Shown here: positions 1 to 6,625 of the stretch, one piece after another
Numbering within the stretch: position 1 is the stretch's first letter
Layout of the letters: the number at the start of each line of letters is the position of its first letter
Source of the DNA: Rickettsia endosymbiont of Diachasma alloeum
GTDB lineage: Bacteria > Pseudomonadota > Alphaproteobacteria > Rickettsiales > Rickettsiaceae
NCBI GenBank assembly: GCA_020404485.1
Contig: DYDT01000004.1
Location: forward strand, 1 to 6,845
Length of the DNA stretch: 6,845 nucleotides
Direction: 5' to 3'
The notes under the pieces: model-generated
What the model saw: only the letters and a program-made list of their open reading frames with translations
Databases searched by the model: none
What the model was told of the DNA's origin: nothing
Position numbers and translations under genes: made by a program

Positions 1-187
1 TTATCTAGTTCTTTTTTTAATCTCTTTAATTCATCATACAGATGTGCATCATCTCTCATTACTGCCTTGGGTCTTGAATATTTATGAACCCAATTATATA
101 GACTAGATTTTGTAATTCGTAATAACTTCGTATAGCATACATTATACGAAGTTATACGATTTTTAACTCTTAAGTTATTTTCTTCAT
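1..187 (-). pseudogene. IS3-family transposase OrfA fragment, partial and chimeric
   Basis: Bases 116-1 translate without stops to about 38 residues including ITKSSLYNWVHKYSRP and then LYDELKRLKKELD. This is the end of the helix-turn-helix (LGIxKSSLYNW type) followed by the leucine-zipper-like coiled coil of IS3-family OrfA, the DNA-binding half of the transposase. Upstream, an ATG at 187-185 starts MKKIT, then a TAA stop (172-170), then ELK, which looks like an OrfA N-terminus with a nonsense change. Between the two parts lies the 42-base linker, and roughly 25-30 residues of the expected HTH region are missing (estimate from the family). The gene is therefore broken in this assembly, and it also runs off the window at base 1. 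Whether the true locus carries an intact orfA cannot be told. No OrfB (DDE integrase) is visible. Confidence 0.65.
118..159. other. 454 Titanium paired-end linker containing a perfect loxP site (artefact)
   Basis: Bases 122-155 are a perfect loxP: 13-bp arm ATAACTTCGTATA, 8-bp spacer GCATACAT, then the inverted arm TATACGAAGTTAT. The flanking bases also match: CGTA before (118-121) and ACGA after (156-159). Together these give the 42-base 454 Titanium mate-pair linker as I remember it, in one of its two orientations. Such linkers join the two ends of a circularised fragment and should be removed before assembly. The site lies inside a multicopy-type transposase gene close to the window edge, where assembly is most error-prone. 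It is not expected to be native, and bacteria without Cre would make no use of it. Confidence 0.93.
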
Positions 188-278
188 TCTAACTTTTTAC
201 CAAGATATTCCGACTCTTTTTTTGTCCAATCTTTTCAGTCCATTATATACGATGAAGTAGAATTAATTGGGGATAAAT

Positions 279-1256
279 TTACTTAATGTAGCAAACTTTT
301 TTAATTGCTTCTATTACATCATTTTCGCTCGGTAGAGCTAGCTTTTCTAGATTCACGGCATAAGGAAGCGGTACGTCTTTACCGCTTACGATCTCCACTG
401 GTGCATCTAAATAATCAAATGCTTCTTTCATAATAATAGCTGCAATGCTTGCACCGATACCGGCAAAAAACCACCCCTCTTCAACCACAACTAAACGACC
501 GTTTTTTTTTACCGACTCTATTATTGTATCCGTATCAAGCGGTTTGATAGTGCGTAAATCTATAACTTCACAATTAATATTATCGTTTTGTAAGATATTT
601 GCAGCATCTAGTGCAAGTTTTACCTGAATCGAGAATGTCACTATAGTAACGCTATCACCATCTTTTAAGATTTTTGCTTTACCGAAAGGAATAGGCTCAA
701 CATTTTCAGAAATGTCAAAACTGTGACCATATAAAATCTCATTTTCTAAGAAAATAACAGGATTATCGTCTCTAATAGCTGTAATCATCAGCCCTTTATG
801 ATCTTCAGCACTATAAGGAGCTATTACTTTTAGTCCCGGGATATGAGCATAACAAGCAGCGTAATTTTGACTGTGTTGAGCAGCTACTCTACTTGCTGCT
901 CCGTTTGGACCTCTAAATACTATCGGACATCTGACTTGTCCGCCTGACATGTAGTGCGTTTTAGCAGCCGAGTTAACTATGTGATCCATCGCTTGCATAG
1001 CAAAGTTAAAGGTCATAAACTCAACGATCGGACGAAGCCCTGCAAATGCTGCTCCAACACCAAGACCAGCAAAACCATATTCCGTTATTGGTGTATCAAT
1101 AACTCTTTTAGGACCAAACTGCTCAAGCAATCCTTGCGTTACTTTATAAGCTCCTTGATACTCAGCGACTTCTTCACCCATGACGAAAACTTTATCGTCT
1201 CTTATCATCTCTTCTTGCATTGCATCACGCAATGCTTCCCGTACAGTTATTTGCAT
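279..1256 (-). CDS. pdhB: Pyruvate dehydrogenase E1 component, beta subunit
   Basis: PdhB pairs with PdhA as an alpha2beta2 heterotetramer, the thiamine-diphosphate-dependent E1 of the cytoplasmic pyruvate dehydrogenase complex, which decarboxylates pyruvate and passes the acetyl group to lipoyl-E2. The 325-residue product is full length for the family. The N-terminal pyrimidine-binding transketolase domain (about 1-180) has [18 protein letters not shown] (27-44), [11 protein letters not shown] (54-64) with the cofactor-activating Glu59, and AAQHSQ (125-130) with active-site His128. The C-terminal transketolase domain (about 195-320) has [11 protein letters not shown] (231-241) and VVVEEGW (256-262). 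The ATG at 1256-1254 is preceded only by a weak purine stretch (AAAGAAAG), so translation may depend on readthrough from pdhA. A 210-bp repeat-filled gap separates it from pdhA. No lipoyl domain is present at the N-terminus, unlike some alphaproteobacterial PdhB. Confidence 0.96.
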   Translation of the reverse strand: MQITVREALRDAMQEEMIRDDKVFVMGEEVAEYQGAYKVTQGLLEQFGPKRVIDTPITEYGFAGLGVGAAFAGLRPIVEFMTFNFAMQAMDHIVNSAAKTHYMSGGQVRCPIVFRGPNGAASRVAAQHSQNYAACYAHIPGLKVIAPYSAEDHKGLMITAIRDDNPVIFLENEILYGHSFDISENVEPIPFGKAKILKDGDSVTIVTFSIQVKLALDAANILQNDNINCEVIDLRTIKPLDTDTIIESVKKNGRLVVVEEGWFFAGIGASIAAIIMKEAFDYLDAPVEIVSGKDVPLPYAVNLEKLALPSENDVIEAIKKVCYIK

Positions 1257-1466
1257 CTTTCTTTTTATTTAAATTAAATCCTTTGTATTTAGCATTGATG
1301 TCATCCTGTGGCTTGTCCGGCATTGTTGTATGACTCCTATGTCATTCTTAGCTAAAAACAGGAATCCAGTATAAAGCGAGATAACATCGAGCTTTTAATT
1401 CTAAAAACTCTCTGTATTTATAATTTTTTCTGAATTCCCGCCTATGCGAGAATGACATAAAACATT
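1257..1466. repeat. Intergenic repeat cluster between pdhA and pdhB
   Basis: This spacer holds at least two repeat pieces. Bases 1298-1334 (GATGTCATCCTGTGGCTTGTCC followed by ggcattgttg, given here in two parts: 1298-1318 and 1319-1328) match a motif pair seen again at 6679-6740, but the right half of the hairpin (ccacggg) is missing, so it is a truncated or decayed copy. Bases 1338-1459 form a second unit with inverted ends. No ORF or RNA gene is evident. The gap does not contain an obvious terminator with a U-tract for the minus strand. Confidence 0.6.
1338..1459. repeat. Rickettsia palindromic-type repeat, about 122 bp
   Basis: The ends are inverted: tatgtcattct at 1338-1348 and agaatgacata at 1449-1459 are perfect 11-bp reverse complements. 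The similarity continues inward less perfectly: aggaatccag at 1360-1369 faces ctgaattccc near 1431. A gaattcccgcctatgcgagaatgacat edge (last 20 bases 1437-1456) is typical of dispersed Rickettsia repeats. A transcript across pdhA-pdhB would fold this into a long hairpin. The exact repeat family number cannot be assigned from sequence alone. Confidence 0.65.
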
Positions 1467-2447
1467 CTAAACATATATATTAGTATACAACTCTTCTTCA
1501 TCAGGTAGTGGGGAATTTTCTGAAAACTCTACCGCTTCTTTAATAATCTCTTTAACTGATTGCTCTATTTCTTTTAAATCAGCTTCACTTGCATAATTAT
1601 TTTCTAATATTATCTTCCGTATTTCAGTAATAGGATCACGCTCTTTATACGTCTCTACTTCTTCTTTACTGCGGTATTTTGCGGGATCAGACATTGAATG
1701 CCCACGATAACGGTAGGTTTTCACCTCTAATACCAAAGGCATACTATTCTCTCTAACATATTCCGCTGCCTGCTTAACACCTTTATACATTTCTTCAAAA
1801 TCCATGCCGTTTAATTGAAATCCTTTAATCCCGAACGATTCGCCTTTTTTATAAAGATCACGCATAAAGGTTGAGCGAGCAACCGAAGTACCCATAGAAT
1901 ATTCATTATTTTCAATAATATAAACTACCGGTAAGCCCCATAAAGCAGCCATGTTAAAGGCTTCATATACTTGACCTTGATTAACCGCACCATCGCCTAA
2001 GAAAGTAAAGCAAATATTGTTCGTGCCATTATATTTCTCAGCAAAAGCAAGCCCTGTACCTATTGGCACTTGAGCTCCTACTATACCGTGTCCGCCGTAA
2101 AACTTATTCGGCACGTCAAATAAATGCATCGACCCGCCTTTGCCTTTTGAGCAACCTGTAGCACGCCCCATAAGCTCAGCTAACACATATTTTGGCTCGG
2201 TGCCTGCTAGAATAATATGAGCATGATCACGATAGCTAGTAATAGTACTGTCTTCTTTCTGCTTAATCATATCTACAGCAGAAATTACCGCTTCCTGTCC
2301 AATATATAAATGGCAAAAACCACCTATTTCACCCATACCATATAACTGACCACACTTTTCTTCAAAACGCCTAAGCAACAACATATCTTTGAAAGCTTTT
2401 AAACTTTCTTCTTTGTTCGGTTTATATTTTTTGGATTTAATTTCCAC
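1467..2447 (-). CDS. pdhA: Pyruvate dehydrogenase E1 component, alpha subunit
   Basis: PdhA binds thiamine diphosphate and, with PdhB, decarboxylates pyruvate as the E1 step of pyruvate dehydrogenase, feeding acetyl-CoA to the TCA cycle and lipid synthesis. The 326-residue protein shows the full E1-alpha fold: RRFEEKCGQLYGMGEIGGFCH (split: 26-35, 36-46), YIGQEA (48-53), GGHGIVGAQVPIGTGLAFA (118-136), and the ThDP motif from GDGAVNQG (151-158) to IIENNEYSM (177-185), whose Gly-Asp-Gly and Asn-Asn ends bind Mg2+ and diphosphate. YRYRGHSMSDP (245-255) is the loop that is phosphorylated in mitochondrial homologues. The start is GTG (2447-2445), chosen because AAGGAG lies 6 bases upstream (2459-2454). 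The stop is TAG. The next gene in transcription order is pdhB, 210 bp away; E2 and E3 are not nearby. Confidence 0.96.
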   Translation of the reverse strand: MEIKSKKYKPNKEESLKAFKDMLLLRRFEEKCGQLYGMGEIGGFCHLYIGQEAVISAVDMIKQKEDSTITSYRDHAHIILAGTEPKYVLAELMGRATGCSKGKGGSMHLFDVPNKFYGGHGIVGAQVPIGTGLAFAEKYNGTNNICFTFLGDGAVNQGQVYEAFNMAALWGLPVVYIIENNEYSMGTSVARSTFMRDLYKKGESFGIKGFQLNGMDFEEMYKGVKQAAEYVRENSMPLVLEVKTYRYRGHSMSDPAKYRSKEEVETYKERDPITEIRKIILENNYASEADLKEIEQSVKEIIKEAVEFSENSPLPDEEELYTNIYV

Positions 2448-2453
2448 TAATTT

Positions 2454-2459
2454 CTCCTT
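2454..2459 (-). promoter_or_regulatory. Ribosome binding site of pdhA
   Basis: AAGGAG on the minus strand, 6 bases before a GTG codon. It is the clearest Shine-Dalgarno sequence in the window and decides the non-ATG start of pdhA. It lies 22 bases from the edge of the upstream palindromic element. Confidence 0.8.
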
Positions 2460-2480
2460 AATATTTTTCAGCGTTATAAC

Positions 2481-2626
2481 TTTTATGTCATTCCCGCAAA
2501 AGTTTAGCTGTCATCACGTGGTCCCGCCACGGGATCTTGTTTCACAGATTGTGTCTTAAGATAATGCGGTCGAGCCGCGGTATGATAATATTTCTGGATT
2601 CCCGCTTTTGCGAAAATGACATAAAA
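2481..2626. repeat. Complete Rickettsia palindromic-type element, 146 bp with terminal inverted repeats
   Basis: The left end 2481-2502 (starting ttttatgtcatt, ending cgcaaaag) and the right end 2605-2626 are inverted repeats matching at 20 of 22 positions. Inside is a second hairpin, atcacgtgg (2513-2521), 5-base loop, ccacgggat (2527-2535), with one mismatch, and a third small one, gcgg (2566-2569) / ccgc (2575-2578). The nested-palindrome layout and 100-150 bp size fit the Rickettsia palindromic element class. It sits between xth and pdhA and could fold in RNA, perhaps attenuating readthrough (inference). The subfamily is not assigned. Confidence 0.75.
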
Positions 2627-2660
2627 CCCAAGCTCTTTAGTCGTTCGCAATGACGACACA
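2627..2660 (-). repeat. Short repeat fragment at the 3' end of xth
   Basis: On the minus strand this reads GTCGTCATTGCGAACGACTA, close to the dispersed Rickettsia repeat edge with a gtcattgcgagcgact core as I recall it. gtcgt (2640-2644) and acgac (2653-2657) make a small stem around it. It lies directly after the xth TAG stop and might help terminate the upstream operon, but there is no U-tract, so I call it a repeat and not a terminator. Confidence 0.5.
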
Positions 2661-3449
2661 CTACAATTTTTTCAAACTCACAAAATATGGCACATGATCA
2701 GAAGGTGGTGTCCAATCTCTTGCTTCTGACAATAAATGTATGGAAAATAATTCATCTTTTAAATTATTACTAACCCAAATATGATCAAGTCGCCTACCTC
2801 TGTTAGATTTTTTCCAATCTACGTTTCTATAGCTCCACCAAGTATAAAACTTTTCATCAAGTGGCACAAAATGCCTACTACTATCAATAAACTCTAACGA
2901 ATTTTGCAATTCTACTAATAAAAAACGCTCAATATCAGTATGACTAATAACATTTTGCAGCTGCTTGCTAGACCATACATCATGCGGGTGTGGTGCAATA
3001 TTTAAATCACCTGCAATTATAATCTTATCATGTTTATTACGGTTATTAGTTAACCAATCTTGCATTAACCTTATATATTCTAGCTTATGCTTAAACTTTG
3101 AATTTAGCTCTATGTCAGGTATATCACCCCCAGCAGGAACATAAAAATTATGTATCTCAATATTATTAACAGTAGCTGCTATATGCCTTTTATCGCCGTT
3201 ATATAGCTCAAGTGAAAAAACATTTTGCAGTGGAAGTTTTGAGATAATAGCAACGCCGTTATATGATTTTTGCCCCGAATATATTACATGTTCATAGCCT
3301 ATATTTTTGATTACTTCAAGAGGAAATAACGGATCATCTACTTTTGTCTCTTGCAATAAAATAATATCAGGTTGATGTTCGTATGCCAATCTTTTTAATA
3401 AATCAATACGCAAACGCAGCGAATTAATGTTCCACGTAACTATCTTCAT
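2661..3449 (-). CDS. xth: Exodeoxyribonuclease III (AP endonuclease, EEP family)
   Basis: The 262-residue protein belongs to the endonuclease/exonuclease/phosphatase family of class II AP endonucleases, which cut the backbone 5' of abasic sites and trim 3' ends in base excision repair; a cytoplasmic Mg2+-dependent enzyme. Family motifs are all present: KIVTWNINSLRLR (2-14) with Asn7, LLQETKV (31-37) with metal-binding Glu34, YNGVAIIS (63-70), NFYVPAGG (101-108) with the catalytic-type Tyr103, GDLNIAP (147-153) with Asp148 and Asn150, GRRLDHIWVS (218-227) with Asp222, and SDHVP (250-254) with the Asp251-His252 pair. Length is normal (about 260-270). The ATG directly abuts the upstream hydrolase stop (TAAATG), suggesting translational coupling; no strong ribosome binding site is seen. 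The assignment to ExoIII versus a related ExoA type is not separable here. Confidence 0.94.
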   Translation of the reverse strand: MKIVTWNINSLRLRIDLLKRLAYEHQPDIILLQETKVDDPLFPLEVIKNIGYEHVIYSGQKSYNGVAIISKLPLQNVFSLELYNGDKRHIAATVNNIEIHNFYVPAGGDIPDIELNSKFKHKLEYIRLMQDWLTNNRNKHDKIIIAGDLNIAPHPHDVWSSKQLQNVISHTDIERFLLVELQNSLEFIDSSRHFVPLDEKFYTWWSYRNVDWKKSNRGRRLDHIWVSNNLKDELFSIHLLSEARDWTPPSDHVPYFVSLKKL

Positions 3450-4634
3450 TTAGTTTTTGTCATCTCTTATAGCTGCATTTACTATTGCATCTCTGAAATA
3501 AATTATTCCAATTTGATTTAAAGGATTTTTCATATCAATTTTATCTTGCATGTCTTCAGGAATTTTTACCATAGTGTTACTGAGTATAGCAAAATAAAGA
3601 TTATTGGGCAAAATATATCCCATTTCGCTTTGCACTCCTAAAGCTTTACCAGAAAAATGGATCATTGTATGTTTAGAATCAAGGTCAGTAATAAAGATAC
3701 CATATCCCATGTAAGTCTTACGTCCGTCTATTTCTTTTGCAGAAAAATACTTAGTAGTCATAAGCTTATAGGACTTTGTGGAAAGAATTTTACCGCTATT
3801 TAATGCTCTATACCATTTAATAAGGTCGCTTGGAGTTGATATAATCCCGCCATCAGCACAAGGAAGTGCTACAAAATCAGCAGTTACAGGGTTAAATATA
3901 GGTTTATTACTATTATTTGGGGTTATAAAATATCTTACCGGATAATTAGAACTAACAACATTTCTTTGAATTCTAGCCGCTTCACTATATGAAGCAAAGC
4001 TAGTCGATTTCATATTTAATGGTCTAAAAAATTCATCTTGAAAAAAGTTACACAGATCTTTTTTAGTTACTTTTTCAATAATCATACCAAGTATAACAAA
4101 ATTAGTATTACTATATTTAAACTTTTTTCCTATAGGTACTTCTAAAGGCTTAGACGCAACATATTGTAATATTTTTTTACGTGCATCTTTTCTAGTCATA
4201 TTTAAATCTAGTTTTACAAAACCAAAATATTCAGTAATACCACTACTATGGGTTAATAAATTATGAATCGATATTTTATATGCCCAATCAGGTACTTTAC
4301 CTTGCCACATTTCCAAATCAATATATTTATATATCTTGTCATTGACGTTTAATAATTTTTGCTCTTGTAATCTTAAGATTCCTGCGGCAGTTATGGATTT
4401 TGTCGCAGAAGCAATAGGCATCATTTCGTTGGCTTTTAACTGCTCACCATTTAAATCGGAAATGCCTTTAGCTCCCGTTAAGAGTTGTTTATAATCATCG
4501 GCAAACATAAAAACAGCATTTACAAACCTATTGCTTATATATTCTTTTTCTGCTTCACTAATTCTTTGCTGAATATCTGCAAAACTACAATTAACTATTA
4601 AAATAACCAATAATAACATATACCTACGGAACAT
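3450..4634 (-). CDS. Exported serine hydrolase, beta-lactamase/PBP-like fold
   Basis: A serine beta-lactamase-related protein (class C/DD-peptidase/esterase superfamily). With the ATG at 4634-4632 it has 394 residues. The N-terminus MFRRYMLLLVILIVNCSFA is a signal peptide with basic n-region, hydrophobic core and a likely cleavage after SFA, so the enzyme should act in the periplasm. Catalytic motifs, numbered from this ATG: SATK (76-79) with nucleophile Ser76 and Lys79, YSN (174-176) as the Tyr-x-Asn motif, and HFSGK (326-330) in the KTG-like position. LLTHSSGI (126-133) is also typical of the family. The substrate is unknown: peptidoglycan peptides, a D-amino-acid peptide or an ester are all possible, and drug resistance should not be assumed. 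A TTG at 4655-4653 would add seven residues (MYRVKVI) before the signal; I prefer ATG. The gene begins 31 bp after the rluC stop. Confidence 0.88.
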   Translation of the reverse strand: MFRRYMLLLVILIVNCSFADIQQRISEAEKEYISNRFVNAVFMFADDYKQLLTGAKGISDLNGEQLKANEMMPIASATKSITAAGILRLQEQKLLNVNDKIYKYIDLEMWQGKVPDWAYKISIHNLLTHSSGITEYFGFVKLDLNMTRKDARKKILQYVASKPLEVPIGKKFKYSNTNFVILGMIIEKVTKKDLCNFFQDEFFRPLNMKSTSFASYSEAARIQRNVVSSNYPVRYFITPNNSNKPIFNPVTADFVALPCADGGIISTPSDLIKWYRALNSGKILSTKSYKLMTTKYFSAKEIDGRKTYMGYGIFITDLDSKHTMIHFSGKALGVQSEMGYILPNNLYFAILSNTMVKIPEDMQDKIDMKNPLNQIGIIYFRDAIVNAAIRDDKN

Positions 4635-4665
4635 AATAACTTTAACTCTATACAAAAACTAAAAC

Positions 4666-5571
4666 TTAAATTCTATTAAAATAAGAAGGCAATTTTGCTT
4701 CTAAATTAATTTCTTTGCCAAAAATTTTTTCAGATAATACTATATTACTAGCATGCAAAAACATATATTTACTATACGGCATTAATTTTTCATTTCCATA
4801 TTTATTATCACCAAATATTGGACAACCTAATAATTTAGCATGCAACCTTAATTGATGCATTCTACCCGTAATCGGATTAAATTCAACCAAAAATAAGTTA
4901 TTGGCAAATGATTTAAGTAATTTATAATAAGTAATGGCAAGTTTACCATTATTGTCCTCTATATCAGTAATTTTTGATATACTGCCCTTACTTTTTTCTA
5001 TCTTAGTTTTAACTTCTCCTGTATTTTTAGTTGGTTTTCCGTAGGTTACAGCGAGATAGGTCTTTTCAATCAATTTTTCTTTAAAAGCATCATGAAGCTT
5101 TACACTACTTACATAATTTTTAGCAATTAAAAGCAAACCGCTCGTTTCTTTATCTAATCTATGTACTAACTTAAAATCAGCTCCTTGACTGTTTAAATAT
5201 TTTAACGCAGAATCAACCGATAAATTAATTTTACTACCACCTTGCGTTGCAAGCCCTGCTGGCTTATTAATCGCTATTATATTATCATCCTCATATATTA
5301 AATATTCAGTGGTAATTTTCTTTGCTAATGTAATTTCGGCATCAGAAAAAACTAGTTTAGTTGGCTGAGCTATAGGTAAATTAAACTTATCATGAATAAA
5401 AATTTCATCACCCTCCACTACTCGCAAAGCTGCTTCTGCTTTTTTAGAATTAACAATTATTTGCTTTTGACGCAATGCTTTCTCTATCACTCCTTGAGTC
5501 AAAAGAGGATATAGACGTCTTAAATATTTATCTAACCTTGAGGCGATAGGGCTTTTTACAGTAATGATCAT
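4666..5571 (-). CDS. rluC: 23S rRNA pseudouridine synthase, RluA/RluC family
   Basis: RluC-type enzymes convert specific uridines of 23S rRNA to pseudouridine (in E. coli, positions 955, 2504 and 2580) during 50S assembly. With the ATG at 5571-5569 the protein has 301 residues. It begins with an S4 RNA-binding domain (about 2-60; SRLDKYLRRLYPLLTQGVIEK split at 11-20 and 21-31), followed by the catalytic domain: YEDDNIIAINKPAGLATQGG (93-112), HRLDKETSGLLLIAK (137-151) with catalytic Asp140, and ITGRMHQLRLHA (234-245). The ATG was chosen because it overlaps the ctaA stop as TAATG and begins MIITVKSP, matching the family start; an upstream in-frame codon at 5601 would add ten residues inside ctaA and is less likely. 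Exact target uridines are inferred from the family. Confidence 0.94.
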   Translation of the reverse strand: MIITVKSPIASRLDKYLRRLYPLLTQGVIEKALRQKQIIVNSKKAEAALRVVEGDEIFIHDKFNLPIAQPTKLVFSDAEITLAKKITTEYLIYEDDNIIAINKPAGLATQGGSKINLSVDSALKYLNSQGADFKLVHRLDKETSGLLLIAKNYVSSVKLHDAFKEKLIEKTYLAVTYGKPTKNTGEVKTKIEKSKGSISKITDIEDNNGKLAITYYKLLKSFANNLFLVEFNPITGRMHQLRLHAKLLGCPIFGDNKYGNEKLMPYSKYMFLHASNIVLSEKIFGKEINLEAKLPSYFNRI

Positions 5572-6623
5572 TAAGAATTTTTTATTAGAGAATAACACCA
5601 AATCAGCATAGATAAAAGCACTATAGCAAAAAATTGATGTATAGAAGCTGCTATTATAGGAACGTAATATAAAAGTGTAATTACACCAGTGGATAATTGT
5701 AACAATAAAGCGATAGTCAAATAGAATGCTACTTTATTTAATTTCGGATGTTTAACTTTTAACAAAGAAATAATCAAAGATATGATAATTACAGACAAAC
5801 TATAAGCACCTATACGATGTATAAATTGGACAAAAACCGGATCATACCAATTTTTGAAACTTAAGAAATTGTCCTTTATTTCTGTAGGAATAAAATTGCC
5901 ACCCATCAATGGAAAGCTATTATATATTAGCCCTGCATCAAGCCCTGCAACTAAAGCACCTAAAAAAATCTGCACATATATTATAGCAATAGCAGCAATA
6001 GAAAATATTAGCGGTAACTTTAAATTTGTTTGTGATGGAATTAATAAAATATCGCAGTAATTTTTGACTAATTTGTAAAAAAGCAAATGATAAATAATTA
6101 CGGCAATAATTAGATGAAAGGCTAGACGAAAATGGCTAACAGACGGATGATTAACTAAACCGCTTTTAACCATATACCATCCCATAAAACCTTGCACGCA
6201 GAATAACAGCAAGATAATTATATAAGGTAATATATCACGATTTTTTATGACCCCTTTAAAATAAAAATAAATTAAAGGTAATACATATATTAAACCTGTA
6301 GCCCTACCAAGCAGGCGATGCATAAACTCTAATAGATAGATGAATTTAAACTCTGATAAAGTCATCCCGTAATTAACTGCATTATATTCAGGAAATAGCT
6401 GATATTTAGCAAACTCAGCTTGCCAAGCACTAAGACTAAAAGGTGGTAGTATACCCGTTACCGGACGCCACTCAACTATCGATAAACCAGAACCAGTAAG
6501 CCTTGTTATCCCACCTACTACAATCATCGCTATGATCATTATGCAGCAAGTTAATAGCCATTTTGTGACTCTATTGATGTCATTCCTGCGTAGGTGAGAG
6601 TCTAGAAACAAATTTGAGAACAT
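5571..6623 (-). CDS. ctaA: Heme A synthase (COX15/CtaA, alphaproteobacterial type)
   Basis: This inner-membrane enzyme oxidises the C8 methyl of heme O to a formyl group, making heme A for the aa3 cytochrome c oxidase. The 350-residue product has about eight hydrophobic segments (near 24-40, 93-104, 107-122, 132-150, 164-184, 203-230, 264-288, 298-345). Conserved heme-ligand histidines appear as EFMHR (His102), HFRLAFH (His164/170), FIHRIGAY (His269) and SIHQ (His329). GGITRLTGSGLSIVEWRPVTG (split 37-46, 47-57) is the family signature. Residues 8-16 (DSHLRRNDI) are encoded by a dispersed repeat, and the normal start seems to have been replaced; the protein is about 13 residues longer than I recall for Rickettsia CtaA (about 337). 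The start at 6623 has no Shine-Dalgarno; a TTG at 6611 is an alternative. It is the first gene of the ctaA-rluC-hydrolase-xth run. Confidence 0.93.
   Translation of the reverse strand: MFSNLFLDSHLRRNDINRVTKWLLTCCIMIIAMIVVGGITRLTGSGLSIVEWRPVTGILPPFSLSAWQAEFAKYQLFPEYNAVNYGMTLSEFKFIYLLEFMHRLLGRATGLIYVLPLIYFYFKGVIKNRDILPYIIILLLFCVQGFMGWYMVKSGLVNHPSVSHFRLAFHLIIAVIIYHLLFYKLVKNYCDILLIPSQTNLKLPLIFSIAAIAIIYVQIFLGALVAGLDAGLIYNSFPLMGGNFIPTEIKDNFLSFKNWYDPVFVQFIHRIGAYSLSVIIISLIISLLKVKHPKLNKVAFYLTIALLLQLSTGVITLLYYVPIIAASIHQFFAIVLLSMLIWCYSLIKNS
6576..6605. repeat. Repeat fragment overlapping the 5' end of ctaA
   Basis: The sequence tgatgtcattcctgcgtagg (6576-6595) followed by tgagagtcta resembles the edge of the dispersed palindromic repeats seen in the two other intergenic regions (tgtcattcccgc...). 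Read on the minus strand it is in frame with ctaA and encodes LDSHLRRNDI. The matching second arm is not seen nearby, so this is a partial copy. Confidence 0.6.
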
Positions 6624-6625
6624 AG

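Larger units (their letters stand above)
1..242 (-). mobile_element. IS3-family insertion sequence, one end (interrupted by linker artefact)
   Basis: This is the transposase-proximal end of an insertion sequence reading leftward out of the window. The probable tip is at base 242: read on the minus strand it begins TGGACTGAAAAGATTGGAC, resembling the TG-starting ends of many IS3-family elements, which carry a GTTGGACA-like block just inside the tip. About 55 bases further in is an ATG (187-185) that begins an OrfA-like peptide, and bases 116-1 encode a clear OrfA segment. The other end lies outside the window, so no target duplication can be checked. The element sits 36 bp beyond the pdhB stop and disrupts no gene here. 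Bases 118-159 are a sequencing linker, so the left and right parts may come from different copies. The family call rests mainly on the OrfA peptide; the exact tip is inferred. Confidence 0.7.

Noticed and set aside
11..18. A-rich slippery run on the minus strand as the programmed -1 frameshift between OrfA and OrfB
   Set aside because: Slipping back one base at this run leads to a TAA within four codons (3-1), so it cannot yield an OrfAB fusion in this copy.
122..155. Engineered lox-flanked transposon insertion or native Cre/lox system
   Set aside because: Only one site is present, with no transposon inverted repeat, marker gene or recombinase nearby, and the flanking bases match the sequencing linker. 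It would be reopened if reads from an unrelated platform show the site.
445..627. Plus-strand open frame opposite pdhB
   Set aside because: It lies wholly antisense to conserved pdhB codons and has no recognisable domain.
954..1277. Plus-strand 107-codon open frame opposite the pdhB 5' end
   Set aside because: Antisense shadow of conserved PdhB sequence; cysteine- and serine-rich low-quality translation with no family resemblance.
1257..1466. CRISPR array or tRNA in the repeat-rich spacers
   Set aside because: There are no regularly spaced identical repeats and no cloverleaf or TPsiC-arm sequence; the repeats are inverted and degenerate.
3450..4634. Antibiotic-resistance beta-lactamase
   Set aside because: The SxxK, YxN and HxGK motifs are shared with DD-peptidases and esterases; nothing in the sequence shows drug hydrolysis.
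5854..6060. Plus-strand open frame opposite ctaA
   Set aside because: Antisense shadow of membrane-protein codons.
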